From NCBI RefSeq assembly GCF_001975665.1, contig NZ_CP019419.1:4013501-4077500 (forward strand): a stretch of 64,000 nt of DNA. The letters are read 5' to 3'. The notes under the pieces were generated by a model. It did no database searches and was not told where the DNA came from. It was given only the letters and a program-made list of their open reading frames with translations. The stretch's first letter is position 1. Each line of letters opens with the position of its first letter. Shown in pieces: positions 26,594 through 38,050 of the stretch. This DNA comes from Polaribacter reichenbachii. Lineage in GTDB: Bacteria; Bacteroidota; Bacteroidia; Flavobacteriales; Flavobacteriaceae. Position numbers and translations under genes: made by a program.

Positions 26594-29500
26594 ATGAAGA
26601 AATTATTACTTTTTTTTATATTTATTTTTACGATTAATGCATTCTCTCAAAAAGAAGCTAACTTTTGGTATTTTGGTCAAAATGCCGGTTTAGATTTTAG
26701 TACAAGTCCGCCAACAGCACTTACAGATGGCCAAATAAACACAGATGAAGGCTGTTCTTCTTTCTCTTCTCCTAGTGGTGAATTGCTATTCTATTCTGAT
26801 GGTATTAGTGTTTATACGAAAGAGCATCGTTTAATGACCTATTCTAATGGTACATCAGCAAACAATTTAAAAGGAAATCCTTCTAGTACACAATCTGGTA
26901 TGATTATACCTAAACCTGGCTCTACCACAATTTATTATTTATTTACTGTTGGTACAGATTATGTAGGTAATGCTAACAACCCAAATCCTGGTTTTAATTT
27001 TTATACTATAGATATGTCTAAAAATAGAGGTTTAGGAGAAATAACTAGAGGTCCAACTGATTTAGCCATTAACCCAGATACCAATATTAATATGAGTAAT
27101 AATTGGTCTGAAAAAGTAGCTGCAGTTAAGGGTGCTGATTGTAACGTTTATTGGGTAGTTTCTTTTGCAGTAGATACTTTTTATAGTTATAAGGTTACGG
27201 ATGCAGGTGTAGATATAAACAATATAATAACAAGTAAAGTTAACTTTACTGCATCAGATAAAAGAGGATATTTACAAGTATCTCCAAATGGAAAAAAAAT
27301 TGCATTTGCAGATTATAATGCATCTGGTAATAGTATTACTGGTAGCTTAGTTTTATTTGATTTTGATAATGCTACTGGTAAAGTAGATCAGTTTTCGTCA
27401 GAAACATTAATTACACGATTTTCAGGAGAATCACCTTATGGTGTTTCTTTTTCACCACAGTCTAACAAGCTATATGCTTCTAGTTATAATGGCAGTTTTT
27501 CTGTTTTTCAATTTGATTTAGAGAGCAGTAATATTGCTGCAAGTAAAAAGACAATTGCCAATAGAAATGGATTTAGAGGTTCTCTACAATTAGCGCCTGA
27601 TGGAAAAATATATGCATCTATTCCTGATTCATTTTTTCTAGATGTTATAGAAAATCCAGATGAAGACGCAGATAAAATAATTTACACCGAAAATGCAATA
27701 CATTTAAATGGTAGACTTACTGCTCAAGGTTTACCTCCTTTTATATCATCATTATTATTACCAATCGAAATTTTAGATGCTGATACTAATATTTCTATTA
27801 ATAATACAGATGCACAATTTTGTATTGGTCAAGATAAAACCATTATTTCTGAAGATATTGCTGGAACTGGAGCTACCTATAGTTGGACGTTTAACGATGG
27901 TATTAATCCGCCTACGGATATTACACCTACAACTAATCCTGGAAGTTTAGTATTAACCAACATTCAACCTTCTAATGCAGGTGAGTATACTTTAAAAATA
28001 GAATTAACAGATGATTGTGGTGTAGTTACTCAATATAATGGAACTTTTAATGTAGAAGTTTTTGAAACTGCAGCTGCAAACAAACCTAATGATATTTATT
28101 TTTGTGATACTGATAGAAATGGTTTTAATAAGTTTGATTTTCAAGCGGATTTAAACTCAGAAATTTTAGGTGGTTTAGACCCTACTATTTTTGATGTTTT
28201 ATACTTTAACACCTTAGACGATGCCAATACTGGTAATAATCCTTTACCAAATCCTTACAGTAATCCTACTGCGTTTTCTTCTGAAACTATTTATGTTAGA
28301 GTTCAAAATACTAATGCTATAGATGCTTGTTTTGCAATTACTGATTTTATTTTAGCAGTAACAGATTACCCATCACCAACACAACCAGAACCTTATCGAA
28401 TTTGTGATAATACAGAAAGCTCTAGTGACACTGATGGAATTATAAATACCTTTTTATTAAACACTAGAGATGCTGAAATTTTAGGTTCTTTAAACAGTGC
28501 TCAATACAATATAAGTTATCATACAACTCAAATTGGAGCAGAAAATAATGATATTACAACTATTGTTGATAAAGACTCAAATTATTCAGTTACTAACTCA
28601 AAAACTCTATATATTAGAGTAGAAAATAAAGACAATATTGGTTGTTATGATGCCAATACAAGCTTAGAATTAATTGTAGATGCATTACCAAATACTAACC
28701 TAGAAGTAGATTTATTACAATGTGATGATGATTTAGATAGAGTTTCTACAATAAATCTAACTGAAGCTGAGATTAGTATTTCTATCAATTATCAAAATGA
28801 AACTTTTAAATATTTTGCAACTGAAGCAGATGCAATTTCAGGATCTCCTGAAGTTGCAGATAAACTACGTTATCCTGTAAACCAAACTGGTGAGGCTTGG
28901 GTTAGAATAATTTCTGATCAAAATTGTTATCGTATTTCTAAAATAAATCTATCTGTAGAAGCTTCTGCAGATGTTGCTTACTATAAAGAGTTTCCTGCTG
29001 TTTGTGATGATTTTTTACAAAAAGATGGAACAGATGGTGCTTTAAACGATGATACTGATGGAATTACTAATTTTGATTTTAGTGTTGCTAATACAGAAAT
29101 ATTAGCATTTTTCCCACCTGCATTACAACCTGATTTAGAGGTCTCATATTACGAAACAACAGCAGACAGAACAGCTGTAATAAATGCTATTGCTGATATT
29201 TCTAATTATAGAAACATCAACTACCCTTCTAATATTACAAGACAAACAATCTATTTTAAGATAACTAACAAAAACAATAATAACTGTTCAGGTATAGGAG
29301 AGTTATACCTAAAAACAAATTTAGTACCTACTGCAGCTACAGCACCAGATTTAGAATTATGTGATGACGTTTTAGATGGTGATACTGCAAACGGAATTGT
29401 ACAATATTTTGATTTAGAATCACAAACTACAGCCATTTTAAACGGTCAAAATGCTGCGGATTTTACTGTAACCTATCACGATTCTGAAACTGATGCCAAT

Positions 29501-31063
29501 GCAGGAATTAACGAACTTATTTCTCCTTTTGAGAACACAGTTCGTGATTCTCAACCAATTTATGTGCGTGTTACAAATAATACAACTGGTTGTTTTACAG
29601 ATCACACTTCTTTTAATGTAATTGTAAATCCTGTGCCAATTGCCAATTTTGTGAATGATTTAGAAGTTTGTGATGACAATTCTGATGGTTCTGCAAGAAA
29701 TGGTTTTTCGCAATCTATTGATTTAGAATCGCAAACTGCTGGTATTTTAGGTACTCAAGATCCAAATATTCACATTGTAACGTATCATCGTTCTTTGGCT
29801 GATGCTCAATCTGGAAATCTGCCTTTAGTTTCCCCATACACAAATAATACTATCGATAGAGAAACCATTTATGTTCGTATTTTAAACACAAATTCGATGT
29901 GTGTTAACGGAATTTCTAATTTTGATGTAATTGTAAATCCAGAACCAACCTTTGAGCAACCCACAAACTTAGCCTATTGTGATGACGAATTAGATGGTGA
30001 TGATGCCAATGGAATAGTACAAAACATCGATTTAGATAGTAAAATAACAGAAATTTTAGGCGCTTCTCAAAGTCCGAATGATTTTTGGGTTACCTTTCAT
30101 AAATCGCAAGCGGATGCTACTTCTGGTAATGATCCTGTGGTTTCTCCTTATCAAAATACAAATACAACAGAAACTTTTTATGTTCGTATTCAAAACAAAC
30201 AAACACTTTGTGTAAATGATGATGCTACTTTTGATGTAATTGTGAATCCTCTACCAGATTTTATGGTAACTACTCCACAAATTTTATGTTTAAATGATTT
30301 ACCATTAAATATAGCAGTAGAAAGTCCTAGAGATGTTTACACTTATATTTGGAAAGATGAAAATGGAAACACTTTAAACGCTACTTCTGTAGATAATATT
30401 GATGTAACAACTGCTGGTAAATACACAGTTACTGCAACTACAACCAATGGAACTTTTTGTGAAAGAACAGAAACCATTGAAGTAAACGCATCTAACATTG
30501 CTACTTTAGAAAACAGTTTTATAACAATTATTGATGAATCTAACAACATTAGTAGTGAAGATAATTTATCGATTTATATTGATGTTATCAATAACGATTT
30601 AGGTCCTGGAGATTATCAATTTGCAATAATAAACACAACAGAAAACAACGAAAGAACACCAATGATTGGCTTTCAAGATGATCCTCTTTTCGAGAATTTA
30701 GAAGGCGGAATTTACACCATCATTGTAAATGATAAAAATGGTTGTTCTCCTGATACAACTTTAGAAGTTTCTGTAATTCAGTTTCCTAAATATTTTACAC
30801 CAAATGCAGACGGTTATAATGATACTTGGGTAGTAAAAGGGGCAAATAAAACATTTTATCCGAATGCGAGTATCAATATTTTTAATAGATATGGTAAATT
30901 AGTGGCACAAGAACCAATAGACAGCCAAGGTTGGAATGGTATGTACCAAGGTAAACTATTACCATCTGATGATTATTGGTACAATATTACACTTGTACCG
31001 CCTGAAAATTCAGGCAGACCAATTATTAATAAAAAAGGAAATTTCTCTCTAATGAGAAAATAA
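26594..31063 (+). CDS. T9SS type B (gliding-motility C-terminal domain) surface protein
   Basis: 1,489 aa. Signal peptide 1-18 (LLLFFIFIFTINAFS). Residues 20-390 hold a beta-propeller-like region (starting NFWYFGQNAGLDF, with repeated LQVSPNGKKIAF / LQLAPDGKIYAS strands). Residues 415-490 resemble an Ig/PKD-like domain. About 495-1205 contains seven repeats of roughly 95-105 residues, each starting with a Cys-Asp-Asp-type motif (LEVCDDNSDGS, LAYCDDELDGD) and ending in (T/E)IYVR(I/V)xN...FxVIVNP. The last 90 residues are the CHU_C/gliding_CTERM domain: FPKYFTPNADGYNDTWVV, INIFNRYGKLV, WNGMYQGKLLPSDDYWY, with GNFSLMRK at the end. This domain directs export by the type IX system. Probably an adhesin or matrix protein. 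Confidence 0.92.
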   Translation: MKKLLLFFIFIFTINAFSQKEANFWYFGQNAGLDFSTSPPTALTDGQINTDEGCSSFSSPSGELLFYSDGISVYTKEHRLMTYSNGTSANNLKGNPSSTQSGMIIPKPGSTTIYYLFTVGTDYVGNANNPNPGFNFYTIDMSKNRGLGEITRGPTDLAINPDTNINMSNNWSEKVAAVKGADCNVYWVVSFAVDTFYSYKVTDAGVDINNIITSKVNFTASDKRGYLQVSPNGKKIAFADYNASGNSITGSLVLFDFDNATGKVDQFSSETLITRFSGESPYGVSFSPQSNKLYASSYNGSFSVFQFDLESSNIAASKKTIANRNGFRGSLQLAPDGKIYASIPDSFFLDVIENPDEDADKIIYTENAIHLNGRLTAQGLPPFISSLLLPIEILDADTNISINNTDAQFCIGQDKTIISEDIAGTGATYSWTFNDGINPPTDITPTTNPGSLVLTNIQPSNAGEYTLKIELTDDCGVVTQYNGTFNVEVFETAAANKPNDIYFCDTDRNGFNKFDFQADLNSEILGGLDPTIFDVLYFNTLDDANTGNNPLPNPYSNPTAFSSETIYVRVQNTNAIDACFAITDFILAVTDYPSPTQPEPYRICDNTESSSDTDGIINTFLLNTRDAEILGSLNSAQYNISYHTTQIGAENNDITTIVDKDSNYSVTNSKTLYIRVENKDNIGCYDANTSLELIVDALPNTNLEVDLLQCDDDLDRVSTINLTEAEISISINYQNETFKYFATEADAISGSPEVADKLRYPVNQTGEAWVRIISDQNCYRISKINLSVEASADVAYYKEFPAVCDDFLQKDGTDGALNDDTDGITNFDFSVANTEILAFFPPALQPDLEVSYYETTADRTAVINAIADISNYRNINYPSNITRQTIYFKITNKNNNNCSGIGELYLKTNLVPTAATAPDLELCDDVLDGDTANGIVQYFDLESQTTAILNGQNAADFTVTYHDSETDANAGINELISPFENTVRDSQPIYVRVTNNTTGCFTDHTSFNVIVNPVPIANFVNDLEVCDDNSDGSARNGFSQSIDLESQTAGILGTQDPNIHIVTYHRSLADAQSGNLPLVSPYTNNTIDRETIYVRILNTNSMCVNGISNFDVIVNPEPTFEQPTNLAYCDDELDGDDANGIVQNIDLDSKITEILGASQSPNDFWVTFHKSQADATSGNDPVVSPYQNTNTTETFYVRIQNKQTLCVNDDATFDVIVNPLPDFMVTTPQILCLNDLPLNIAVESPRDVYTYIWKDENGNTLNATSVDNIDVTTAGKYTVTATTTNGTFCERTETIEVNASNIATLENSFITIIDESNNISSEDNLSIYIDVINNDLGPGDYQFAIINTTENNERTPMIGFQDDPLFENLEGGIYTIIVNDKNGCSPDTTLEVSVIQFPKYFTPNADGYNDTWVVKGANKTFYPNASINIFNRYGKLVAQEPIDSQGWNGMYQGKLLPSDDYWYNITLVPPENSGRPIINKKGNFSLMRK

Positions 31064-31069
31064 AAAAAT

Positions 31070-33787
31070 ATGCTATACAAAAGACCAACATTCGTTCTAC
31101 TCTGTTTATTTATAACTTATTTTACTTACGGACAAAGAGAGACTGATAATTGGTATTTTGGTAATGAAGCTAGCATAAGTTTTGCAAACGGTAAACCTGT
31201 AACTATTAATGATGGTAATCTATTTACACCAAAAGGTAGTACCTCAATTTCTGATAAAAATGGTAACTTATTATTTTATACAGATGGTGTTTATGTATTT
31301 AATAAAAATCATTTCGGAATGCAAAATGGAGCATTATTAGCAAGTGATGATGAAGTATTGCAAAGTTGTGTTATTATTCCAAATCCAGAGAATGAAAACT
31401 TATATTATCTTTTTACTTTAAAAGTTACTAACGATTCGCCTCCTTTAGGAACTGCAATTCTTCCAGGTCTTTATTTTTCTACAATAGATTTATCTAAAAA
31501 CGGAGGTTTAGGTGCAGTAACTAAAAAAAATACGGCATTAACTTCTTTAGCATCCGAAAAACTTACAGCTGTACATGCTAAAGATGGTAAAAATTTTTGG
31601 GTGGTAAGTTTTGGAAAAGAAAATAACTCTAGTATTAATTATAATACATTTTATGCATATAAGGTAGATGAAAAAGGAGTTAATAGAACTCCAGAAACAT
31701 CCCAGATATCAATTGCTGCTCAAGAAAATAATGGCGCATTAAAAATCTCTCCTAATGGAAATTATATTGCAATGAGCAACAATTCTACAGCTTTGTTTGC
31801 AAATTTTAATAATGAAACTGGGCGCATAACCTCTACAAAATTTATAAGTGTTTTAGAAGGTTTTTTTCCTCCAAGACCATTTCCAACTGTACACGGAATT
31901 GAATTTTCGCAAGATTCAAAACACATCTATGCAGAATCTATAAACGAAACTAAAGGAGAAAATACCATTTTTCAATTTAAAACTGATGATTTAGATGATA
32001 GACAGGTTGTTAATGTTACAGACAATATTGATGCTTTTGCAAATGGAAATTATATGCAATTAGCTAGTGATGGGAATATCTACGTAACAACATCTAGCAG
32101 TGAAACTAAAGGGGGTAACTATTTAAGTCAAATAGTACCACCAAAAACATCAGATAAAACTTTAGCTACGTTTAATGAAAACGCAGTTGATTTATTAACA
32201 GCAGAATCTATCTTAGGTTTACCAAACTTTGTTCAATCTTATTTTAGAACAAGAATTTTAACTGAAAATGATTGTATAAACAATAATCTTTTTTTTGAAG
32301 TAGATACTTATGCAAACATTACTGCTGCAGAATGGGATTTTGGAGATGGTACAACATCTTTAGAAATTTATCCTGAACACTTATATACTTCACCTGGTCA
32401 ATATAAAGTTACTGCAACAATTACCATTAATAACAGACAAATAACTGTAGATAAAAACATTAATATTTACGCTCCACCAGAAGTAATTAGCGATCAAAAA
32501 ATTATTCAGTGCGATTTTGATAATAATGGTACAGATAGTTTTAATTTAACAACTATTAGTAATGATATAACTCCTTTTGGCAGTAGACTGGAAATTTATT
32601 ACTATGAAAGTTATGCAGATTATTTAAATGATAATCCTATTGCAGATCCAGAAGATTATACCAATATCAGTAATCCACAAACTATTTATGCGAATATGAT
32701 TAATAGTTATGGCTGTTCTAGCTTGGCAGAATTTACTATAGAATCTTTGTTTGTTGAGTTAGAAAGTATTTCTGATATGTATTCTTGCTCTTTGCCTAAT
32801 GATGGCTTAAATGGAAGTTTTAGCTTAGAACTTAAAGAAGAAGAAATAAGAACTAATTTAGGTATACCAACAACTACAAACCTTCGATTTTATCCAGATT
32901 CAAATAGTGCACAAACAGATAGAAATGAGTTAAGGATGCTTAATTTTGTTTCTCCTACAACAACAATCTGGGTAAGAGCAGATACTTCTTTAGGTTGTGG
33001 AGGAATAGAACCTATAAATTTAATTGTAAATACTGAACCTAAAATTAATATTGATGATAGTTACACCATCTGTTTCGACCCTAGTGTAAAACCGCCAGTA
33101 ATTATTTCTGCAGATAGTATAAACGAACGTTTTGAATGGAGAAATAGTGCAAATGAAATTATAAGTATAAATCAAGATTTTACATTAGATTCTGTAGGTG
33201 AATTTTCATTAACAGTTTACAAATCAGAAAATGGTTTACTTTGTTCTAATACTAAAACTTTTACAGTTGTAAATCCTGATAAACCCATTTTTGATAATAT
33301 TATAGTAAATACTGAAGATGAAACCAATAATATTATTGAAGTTTATATAAATGGAAATAGTAACTATGAATTTTCTTTAGATAACATCAATTTTAGCGGA
33401 AATTCAACTTCTTATACATTTACTAACGTCGAACCTGGTTTAAGAACAATTTACATTAGAGATACGAATACTTGCGAGCAACCTGTTGAAGCTGATATAA
33501 CTGTAATAGGTTTTAAAAAATTCTTTACACCTAATGGTGATGGTGATAATGACTATTGGAATATTAGAGGAATAGATGCCAATGAATTTAAGTCGATAAG
33601 TGTAATGATCTTTGATAGATATGGAAAAGTTATTGGTACCATATCAGATTTTAATTCCTTAGGTTGGGATGGTACTTATAATGGTAAAAACTTAATCTCT
33701 AACAACTATTGGTTTAGAGCAGAAATTGTTGATAAGGATAATAATTTAATTGAAGAAGCTGGTAATTTTAGTTTAATTCGAAACTAA
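31070..33787 (+). CDS. T9SS type B surface protein, shorter paralogue
   Basis: 905 aa, 6 bp after the preceding gene, so co-transcribed. Signal peptide 1-21. The N-terminal propeller-like region (DNWYFGNEASISFANGK onward) is clearly homologous to that of the upstream protein. A PKD domain lies near 415-470 (AEWDFGDGTTSLEIYPEHLY). Only two weakly conserved Cys-type repeats follow, against seven upstream. C-terminal CHU_C domain: FKKFFTPNGDGDNDYWNI, VMIFDRYGKVIG, WDGTYNGKNLISNNYWF, ending GNFSLIRN. An ancient tandem duplication in which the repeat blocks then diverged in number is the simplest reading. Confidence 0.9.
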   Translation: MLYKRPTFVLLCLFITYFTYGQRETDNWYFGNEASISFANGKPVTINDGNLFTPKGSTSISDKNGNLLFYTDGVYVFNKNHFGMQNGALLASDDEVLQSCVIIPNPENENLYYLFTLKVTNDSPPLGTAILPGLYFSTIDLSKNGGLGAVTKKNTALTSLASEKLTAVHAKDGKNFWVVSFGKENNSSINYNTFYAYKVDEKGVNRTPETSQISIAAQENNGALKISPNGNYIAMSNNSTALFANFNNETGRITSTKFISVLEGFFPPRPFPTVHGIEFSQDSKHIYAESINETKGENTIFQFKTDDLDDRQVVNVTDNIDAFANGNYMQLASDGNIYVTTSSSETKGGNYLSQIVPPKTSDKTLATFNENAVDLLTAESILGLPNFVQSYFRTRILTENDCINNNLFFEVDTYANITAAEWDFGDGTTSLEIYPEHLYTSPGQYKVTATITINNRQITVDKNINIYAPPEVISDQKIIQCDFDNNGTDSFNLTTISNDITPFGSRLEIYYYESYADYLNDNPIADPEDYTNISNPQTIYANMINSYGCSSLAEFTIESLFVELESISDMYSCSLPNDGLNGSFSLELKEEEIRTNLGIPTTTNLRFYPDSNSAQTDRNELRMLNFVSPTTTIWVRADTSLGCGGIEPINLIVNTEPKINIDDSYTICFDPSVKPPVIISADSINERFEWRNSANEIISINQDFTLDSVGEFSLTVYKSENGLLCSNTKTFTVVNPDKPIFDNIIVNTEDETNNIIEVYINGNSNYEFSLDNINFSGNSTSYTFTNVEPGLRTIYIRDTNTCEQPVEADITVIGFKKFFTPNGDGDNDYWNIRGIDANEFKSISVMIFDRYGKVIGTISDFNSLGWDGTYNGKNLISNNYWFRAEIVDKDNNLIEEAGNFSLIRN

Positions 33788-33798
33788 CTTTTAACCAT

Positions 33799-33837
33799 AA
33801 AAAAACACCAAAACTATTTAAGTTTTGGTGTTTTTTT
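33799..33837. terminator. Bidirectional terminator between surface-protein genes and infB
   Basis: Perfect 17-bp stem (33799-33815 with 33821-33837) with a 5-nt loop, A-run on the left and T-run on the right. It lies between the convergent stops at 33787 (+) and 33858 (-) and should work in both directions. Confidence 0.9.
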
Positions 33838-33857
33838 AATTATTTAAAAAAGAGATA

Positions 33858-36722
33858 TTATTTCAATTTCTTTTTTACTGCAACTTCCATATAAGCTTCA
33901 ATAATATCACCTTGTTCAATATCATTAAAGTTTTTAATCTGAACTCCACAATCATATCCTTTGGTAACTTCTCTTACATCATCTTTAAAACGTTTTAAAG
34001 CAGTAAGAGTACCATCATGAACAACAATACCTTCTCTAATAATTCTAATTTTAGAATCTCTTTGTATTTTACCAGACATTACCATACAACCTGCAATGTT
34101 ACCAACTTTAGAAATCTTATAAATTTCTCTAATTTCAACATTACCAACAACCTCTTCTTTCATTTCAGGAGATAACATTCCTTCCATAGCGTCTTTTAAG
34201 TCGTTAATGGCAGCATAAATAATAGAGTATGTTCTAATATCTACTTCTTCTCTATCTGCAACTGCTCTTGCATTTCCTTGTGGTCTTACATTAAAACCAA
34301 CAATAATTGCATCTGAAGCTGTTGCTAATAATACATCACTTTCTGTAATGGCTCCAACACCTTTATGTAAAATATTAACTTGAATTTCTTCAGTTGATAA
34401 TTTTTGGAAAGAATCTGTTAATGCTTCTACAGAACCATCCACATCTCCTTTAAGAATAATGTTTAATTCTTTGAAATCACCAAGTGCAATTCTACGTCCA
34501 ATTTCATCTAAAGTTAATGTTTTCTGAGTTCTAACAGATTGTTCACGTTGTAATTGAGAACGTTTAGAGGCAATTTGTTTTGCTTCTCTTTCATCTTCAA
34601 ATACATTAAACTTATCACCTGCTTGTGGAGCACCATCTAAACCTAAAATTGAAACTGGAGTTGATGGCCCTGCTATTTTTAATTTTTTACCTTTATCATT
34701 AAACATAGCTTTTACTTTACCACTATGTTTACCCGCTAAAATATAATCTCCAACTCTTAAGCTACCTGCCTGAACTAAGATTGTGGTTACATAACCTCTA
34801 CCTTTATCTAACTGAGCTTCTACCACAGTACCAACTGCATTTTTATTTGGATTCGCTTTTAATTCTAAAATTTCTGCTTCTAATAATACCTTTTCTAAAA
34901 GTTCATCAACACCTTGACCTGTTTTTGCTGATATATCTTGAGATTGGATATTTCCACCCCATTCTTCTATCAACAAATTCATTTGAGATAATTGTGTTTT
35001 TACATTATCAGGATTTGCATTAGGCTTATCAATCTTATTAATTGCAAAAATAATTGGCACACCTGCTGCTTGTGCGTGAGAAATAGCCTCTTTTGTTTGT
35101 GGCATTACATCATCATCTGCTGCAGCTACAATAATAACTAAATCTGTTACTTGAGCACCTCTGGCACGCATTGCTGTAAAGGCTTCGTGACCTGGTGTAT
35201 CTAAAAATGCAATTTTTTGATCGCCTACATTTACAGAATACGCTCCAATATGTTGCGTAATTCCTCCACTTTCACCTTCAATTACATTTGCTTTTCTAAT
35301 ATAATCTAGTAAAGAAGTTTTACCATGATCTACGTGACCCATTACAGTAATAATTGGAGCACGAGTTTCTAAATCTTCTGGTTTATCTTCTACTTCTTCA
35401 ATAGATTCTTCTACTTCTGCACCTACAAATTCTACTTTGTAATTAAATTCTTCTGCAACAATAACTAATGTTTCAGCATCTAAACGCTGGTTCATAGTTA
35501 CCATCATTCCTAACATCATACAAGAAGAAATAATTTGAGTAACTGGTACATTCATCATTGTAGCTACCTCACTTACAGTAACAAATTCTGTTACTTTTAA
35601 GATTTTATTATCTAATGATTGTGCTTCTAATTCTGCTTCAGTTTGCTCTCTATGTGCATCCCTTTTATTTCTACGGTATTTTGCTCCTTTTCCTTTAGAA
35701 GATTTACCTTGTAGTTTTTCTAGAGTTTCTCTTACTTGTTTTTGGATTTCAGCTTCTGTAGGTTCTTCTTTTTTAACAGGTGTTCTTTGGTTTCCTCTAC
35801 CTCTAAATCCTGGTCTATTATTACCTTGACCACCTCTGTTATTTCCTTGACCACCTCTATTATTTGGGTTACTTCTATTGTTGTTAGAAGTATTTGGTTT
35901 GCTTATACGCTTACGCTTTTTCTTAGCATCTGCAGCAGCTGGTTTTTTAACCTCTGGTTTTTTCTTTTTAGGTCTTTCAAATTGCTTTAAATCAATCTTT
36001 TTACCTGTAAAGTTTGGCCCATCTAATTTCTTATATTGAGTTTTAATAGATTCAGCATTTTCAGCAGTAACTTCTTCAGTTTTTTCTTCTGATTTAGTAT
36101 TGCCTTTTCTTACTTCATTTTTCTTCTCAGTAACTTTAGATGCAGCTTTTTCAATTTCTGAAACTGTTTTTTTAACCTTTGGTGCTTCTACAACAGGTTT
36201 TTCAACAACTGGAGTTTCTTCTTTAGGAGTTTCAACTACAGGTGTTTCTTTTTCTTCTACCTTTGCTGGTTCTTTTTCTTCGATTATAGGTTCAGTTTTA
36301 GCAACAACCTCTTCTTTAGGTTCTTCCTTTACTTCCTCTTTTTTCTCGACAGGTTTTTTACCAACATTATCGATATCGATTTTACCAACAGTTTTCAACT
36401 CGAATCTATCTGCCTTGGCTTTAAGAATTTCTTCTTTCTTTGCTTCTTCTGCTCTTTTCTTTTCTAACTTAGCTTCAGCTTCTAAACGAATTGCTTCTTT
36501 CTCTTTACGTTTTTCCTCTCCTACTTCTTTAGATGCGGCTTTCTTGTTCGCATCTGTTTCAAAGCCATCAAGTAAAACTTGATAAACATCTCCCGTAATT
36601 TTAGTGGTAGGTCTTGATTCTATTTCATGACCTTTACCTGCTAAAAATTCGACAGCTCTATCAAGAGAAATGTTTAATTCCCTTAAAACCTTATTAAGCC
36701 TCATTGTTTTGCCTTCAGACAT
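33858..36722 (-). CDS. infB: Translation initiation factor IF-2
   Basis: 954 aa. N-terminal IF2_N ([20 protein letters not shown]), then a long low-complexity Lys/Glu/Pro/Val segment (70-260) and a Gly/Asn/Arg stretch (NNRGGQGNN repeats, about 280-310), as in Bacteroidota IF-2. G domain: G1 GHVDHGKT at 462-469, G2/G3 [12 protein letters not shown] and DTPGHEAF, G4 NKIDK, then the EF-Tu-like and C-terminal domains ending EVAVKKKLK. Delivers initiator tRNA to the 30S subunit using GTP. Third gene of the rimP-nusA-infB operon, 60 bp after nusA. Confidence 0.97.
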   Translation of the reverse strand: MSEGKTMRLNKVLRELNISLDRAVEFLAGKGHEIESRPTTKITGDVYQVLLDGFETDANKKAASKEVGEEKRKEKEAIRLEAEAKLEKKRAEEAKKEEILKAKADRFELKTVGKIDIDNVGKKPVEKKEEVKEEPKEEVVAKTEPIIEEKEPAKVEEKETPVVETPKEETPVVEKPVVEAPKVKKTVSEIEKAASKVTEKKNEVRKGNTKSEEKTEEVTAENAESIKTQYKKLDGPNFTGKKIDLKQFERPKKKKPEVKKPAAADAKKKRKRISKPNTSNNNRSNPNNRGGQGNNRGGQGNNRPGFRGRGNQRTPVKKEEPTEAEIQKQVRETLEKLQGKSSKGKGAKYRRNKRDAHREQTEAELEAQSLDNKILKVTEFVTVSEVATMMNVPVTQIISSCMMLGMMVTMNQRLDAETLVIVAEEFNYKVEFVGAEVEESIEEVEDKPEDLETRAPIITVMGHVDHGKTSLLDYIRKANVIEGESGGITQHIGAYSVNVGDQKIAFLDTPGHEAFTAMRARGAQVTDLVIIVAAADDDVMPQTKEAISHAQAAGVPIIFAINKIDKPNANPDNVKTQLSQMNLLIEEWGGNIQSQDISAKTGQGVDELLEKVLLEAEILELKANPNKNAVGTVVEAQLDKGRGYVTTILVQAGSLRVGDYILAGKHSGKVKAMFNDKGKKLKIAGPSTPVSILGLDGAPQAGDKFNVFEDEREAKQIASKRSQLQREQSVRTQKTLTLDEIGRRIALGDFKELNIILKGDVDGSVEALTDSFQKLSTEEIQVNILHKGVGAITESDVLLATASDAIIVGFNVRPQGNARAVADREEVDIRTYSIIYAAINDLKDAMEGMLSPEMKEEVVGNVEIREIYKISKVGNIAGCMVMSGKIQRDSKIRIIREGIVVHDGTLTALKRFKDDVREVTKGYDCGVQIKNFNDIEQGDIIEAYMEVAVKKKLK

Positions 36723-36782
36723 ATATTCTTTTTAACTTTATTTTTGTAAAAATATACTTTTTACCTTACTTATATACTATAA

Positions 36783-38039
36783 TTAGTCCTCGAATTCTTC
36801 TTTTAAGATTCTTTGAACGTCTATAATTGTTTCTTCTTCTAAATCGGTTCTTTTTACCAACTCTGCAACGCTTGTTTCTAAGACGCTTCTTGCTGTATCT
36901 AAACCAATTTTCTTGAATTCTGTAATTACCCAGTCTTCGATTTCATCGATAAATTCTGTTAACTCTACATCTTCTTCTTCTAAACCTTCTCTTTGAACGT
37001 CTATTTCGTAACCAGTTAACTCACTTGCCAATCTAATATTAACACCACCTCTACCAATTGCTTTAGAAACTTCTTCTGGTTTTAAAAGTACACTTACTCG
37101 TCCTTTTTTACCATTTTTTTCTTCTTCATACATTGTTATTTCCATTGATGTCACTTTTGCAGGGCTCAATGCTCTTGAAATAAACAATTGTTCGTTTTTG
37201 GTATAGTTGATAACATCGATATTTTCATTACCTAACTCACGTACAATTCCGTGAATTCTAGAACCTTTAACACCTACACAGGCTCCTACAGGATCTATTC
37301 TATCATCATAAGAATCTACAGCTACTTTTGCTTTTTCACCAGGAATTCTTGCAACACCTTCTACAGTAATTAAACCATCGAAAACCTCAGGAATTTCTTG
37401 CTCAAACAATTTATTTAAAAATGCTGGTGATGTTCTAGAAAGAATAATTGCAGGCTTATTACCTCTTAATTCTACTGTTTTTATAACACCTCTTACAGAA
37501 TCTCCTTTTCTAAAGAAATCTGAACGAATTTGCTCACTTTTTGGTAAAACAATCTCATTACCATCATCATCTAATAAAATGATTGCATTATGACGAATGT
37601 GGTGCACTTCTGCACTATACAAATCGCCTTCTAATTCTTTAAAATGCTTAAAGATATTTGTACTATCGTGCTCGTAGATTTTAGAAATTAGGTTTTGACG
37701 TAACGCTAAAATTGCTCTTCTTCCTAAATCTATTAATTTTACTTCTTCAGATACATCTTCACCGATTTCAAAATCTGGCTCAATTAATCTTGCTTCAGCT
37801 AATTCTATCTCTTCATTATCATCTTCAGAAAAGCCATCTGCAACAACAACTCTATTTCTCCAAATCTCTAAATCTCCTTTATCTGGGTTAATAATAATGT
37901 CAAAATTATCATCTGAACCAAACTTACGCTTTAAAGCAGCTCTAAATACTTCTTCTAAAATAGACATTAATGTTACTCTGTCTATACTTTTATTATCTTT
38001 AAATTCTGAAAACGAATCAATTAACGCTATATTTTCCAT
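36783..38039 (-). CDS. nusA: Transcription termination/antitermination protein NusA
   Basis: 418 aa. NusA_N (1-125, IALIDSFSEFKDNKSIDR), S1 domain (about 130-200, GDLYSAEVHHIRHNAII), KH1/KH2 (RIDPVGACVGVKGSRIHGIV and KAIGRGGVNIRLASELTGY). It ends in acidic DLEEETIIDVQRILKEEFED and lacks the duplicated C-terminal AR domains of E. coli NusA (495 aa), as usual in Bacteroidota. Binds RNA polymerase and modulates pausing and termination. The start lies 11 bp after the stop of rimP. Confidence 0.97.
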   Translation of the reverse strand: MENIALIDSFSEFKDNKSIDRVTLMSILEEVFRAALKRKFGSDDNFDIIINPDKGDLEIWRNRVVVADGFSEDDNEEIELAEARLIEPDFEIGEDVSEEVKLIDLGRRAILALRQNLISKIYEHDSTNIFKHFKELEGDLYSAEVHHIRHNAIILLDDDGNEIVLPKSEQIRSDFFRKGDSVRGVIKTVELRGNKPAIILSRTSPAFLNKLFEQEIPEVFDGLITVEGVARIPGEKAKVAVDSYDDRIDPVGACVGVKGSRIHGIVRELGNENIDVINYTKNEQLFISRALSPAKVTSMEITMYEEEKNGKKGRVSVLLKPEEVSKAIGRGGVNIRLASELTGYEIDVQREGLEEEDVELTEFIDEIEDWVITEFKKIGLDTARSVLETSVAELVKRTDLEEETIIDVQRILKEEFED

Positions 38040-38050
38040 TACATCTTTAC

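Noticed and set aside
36100..36582. 160-aa frame opposite infB
   Set aside because: It is the reverse of the low-complexity Lys/Glu/Val region of IF-2; Ser/Phe-rich composition is a shadow effect.
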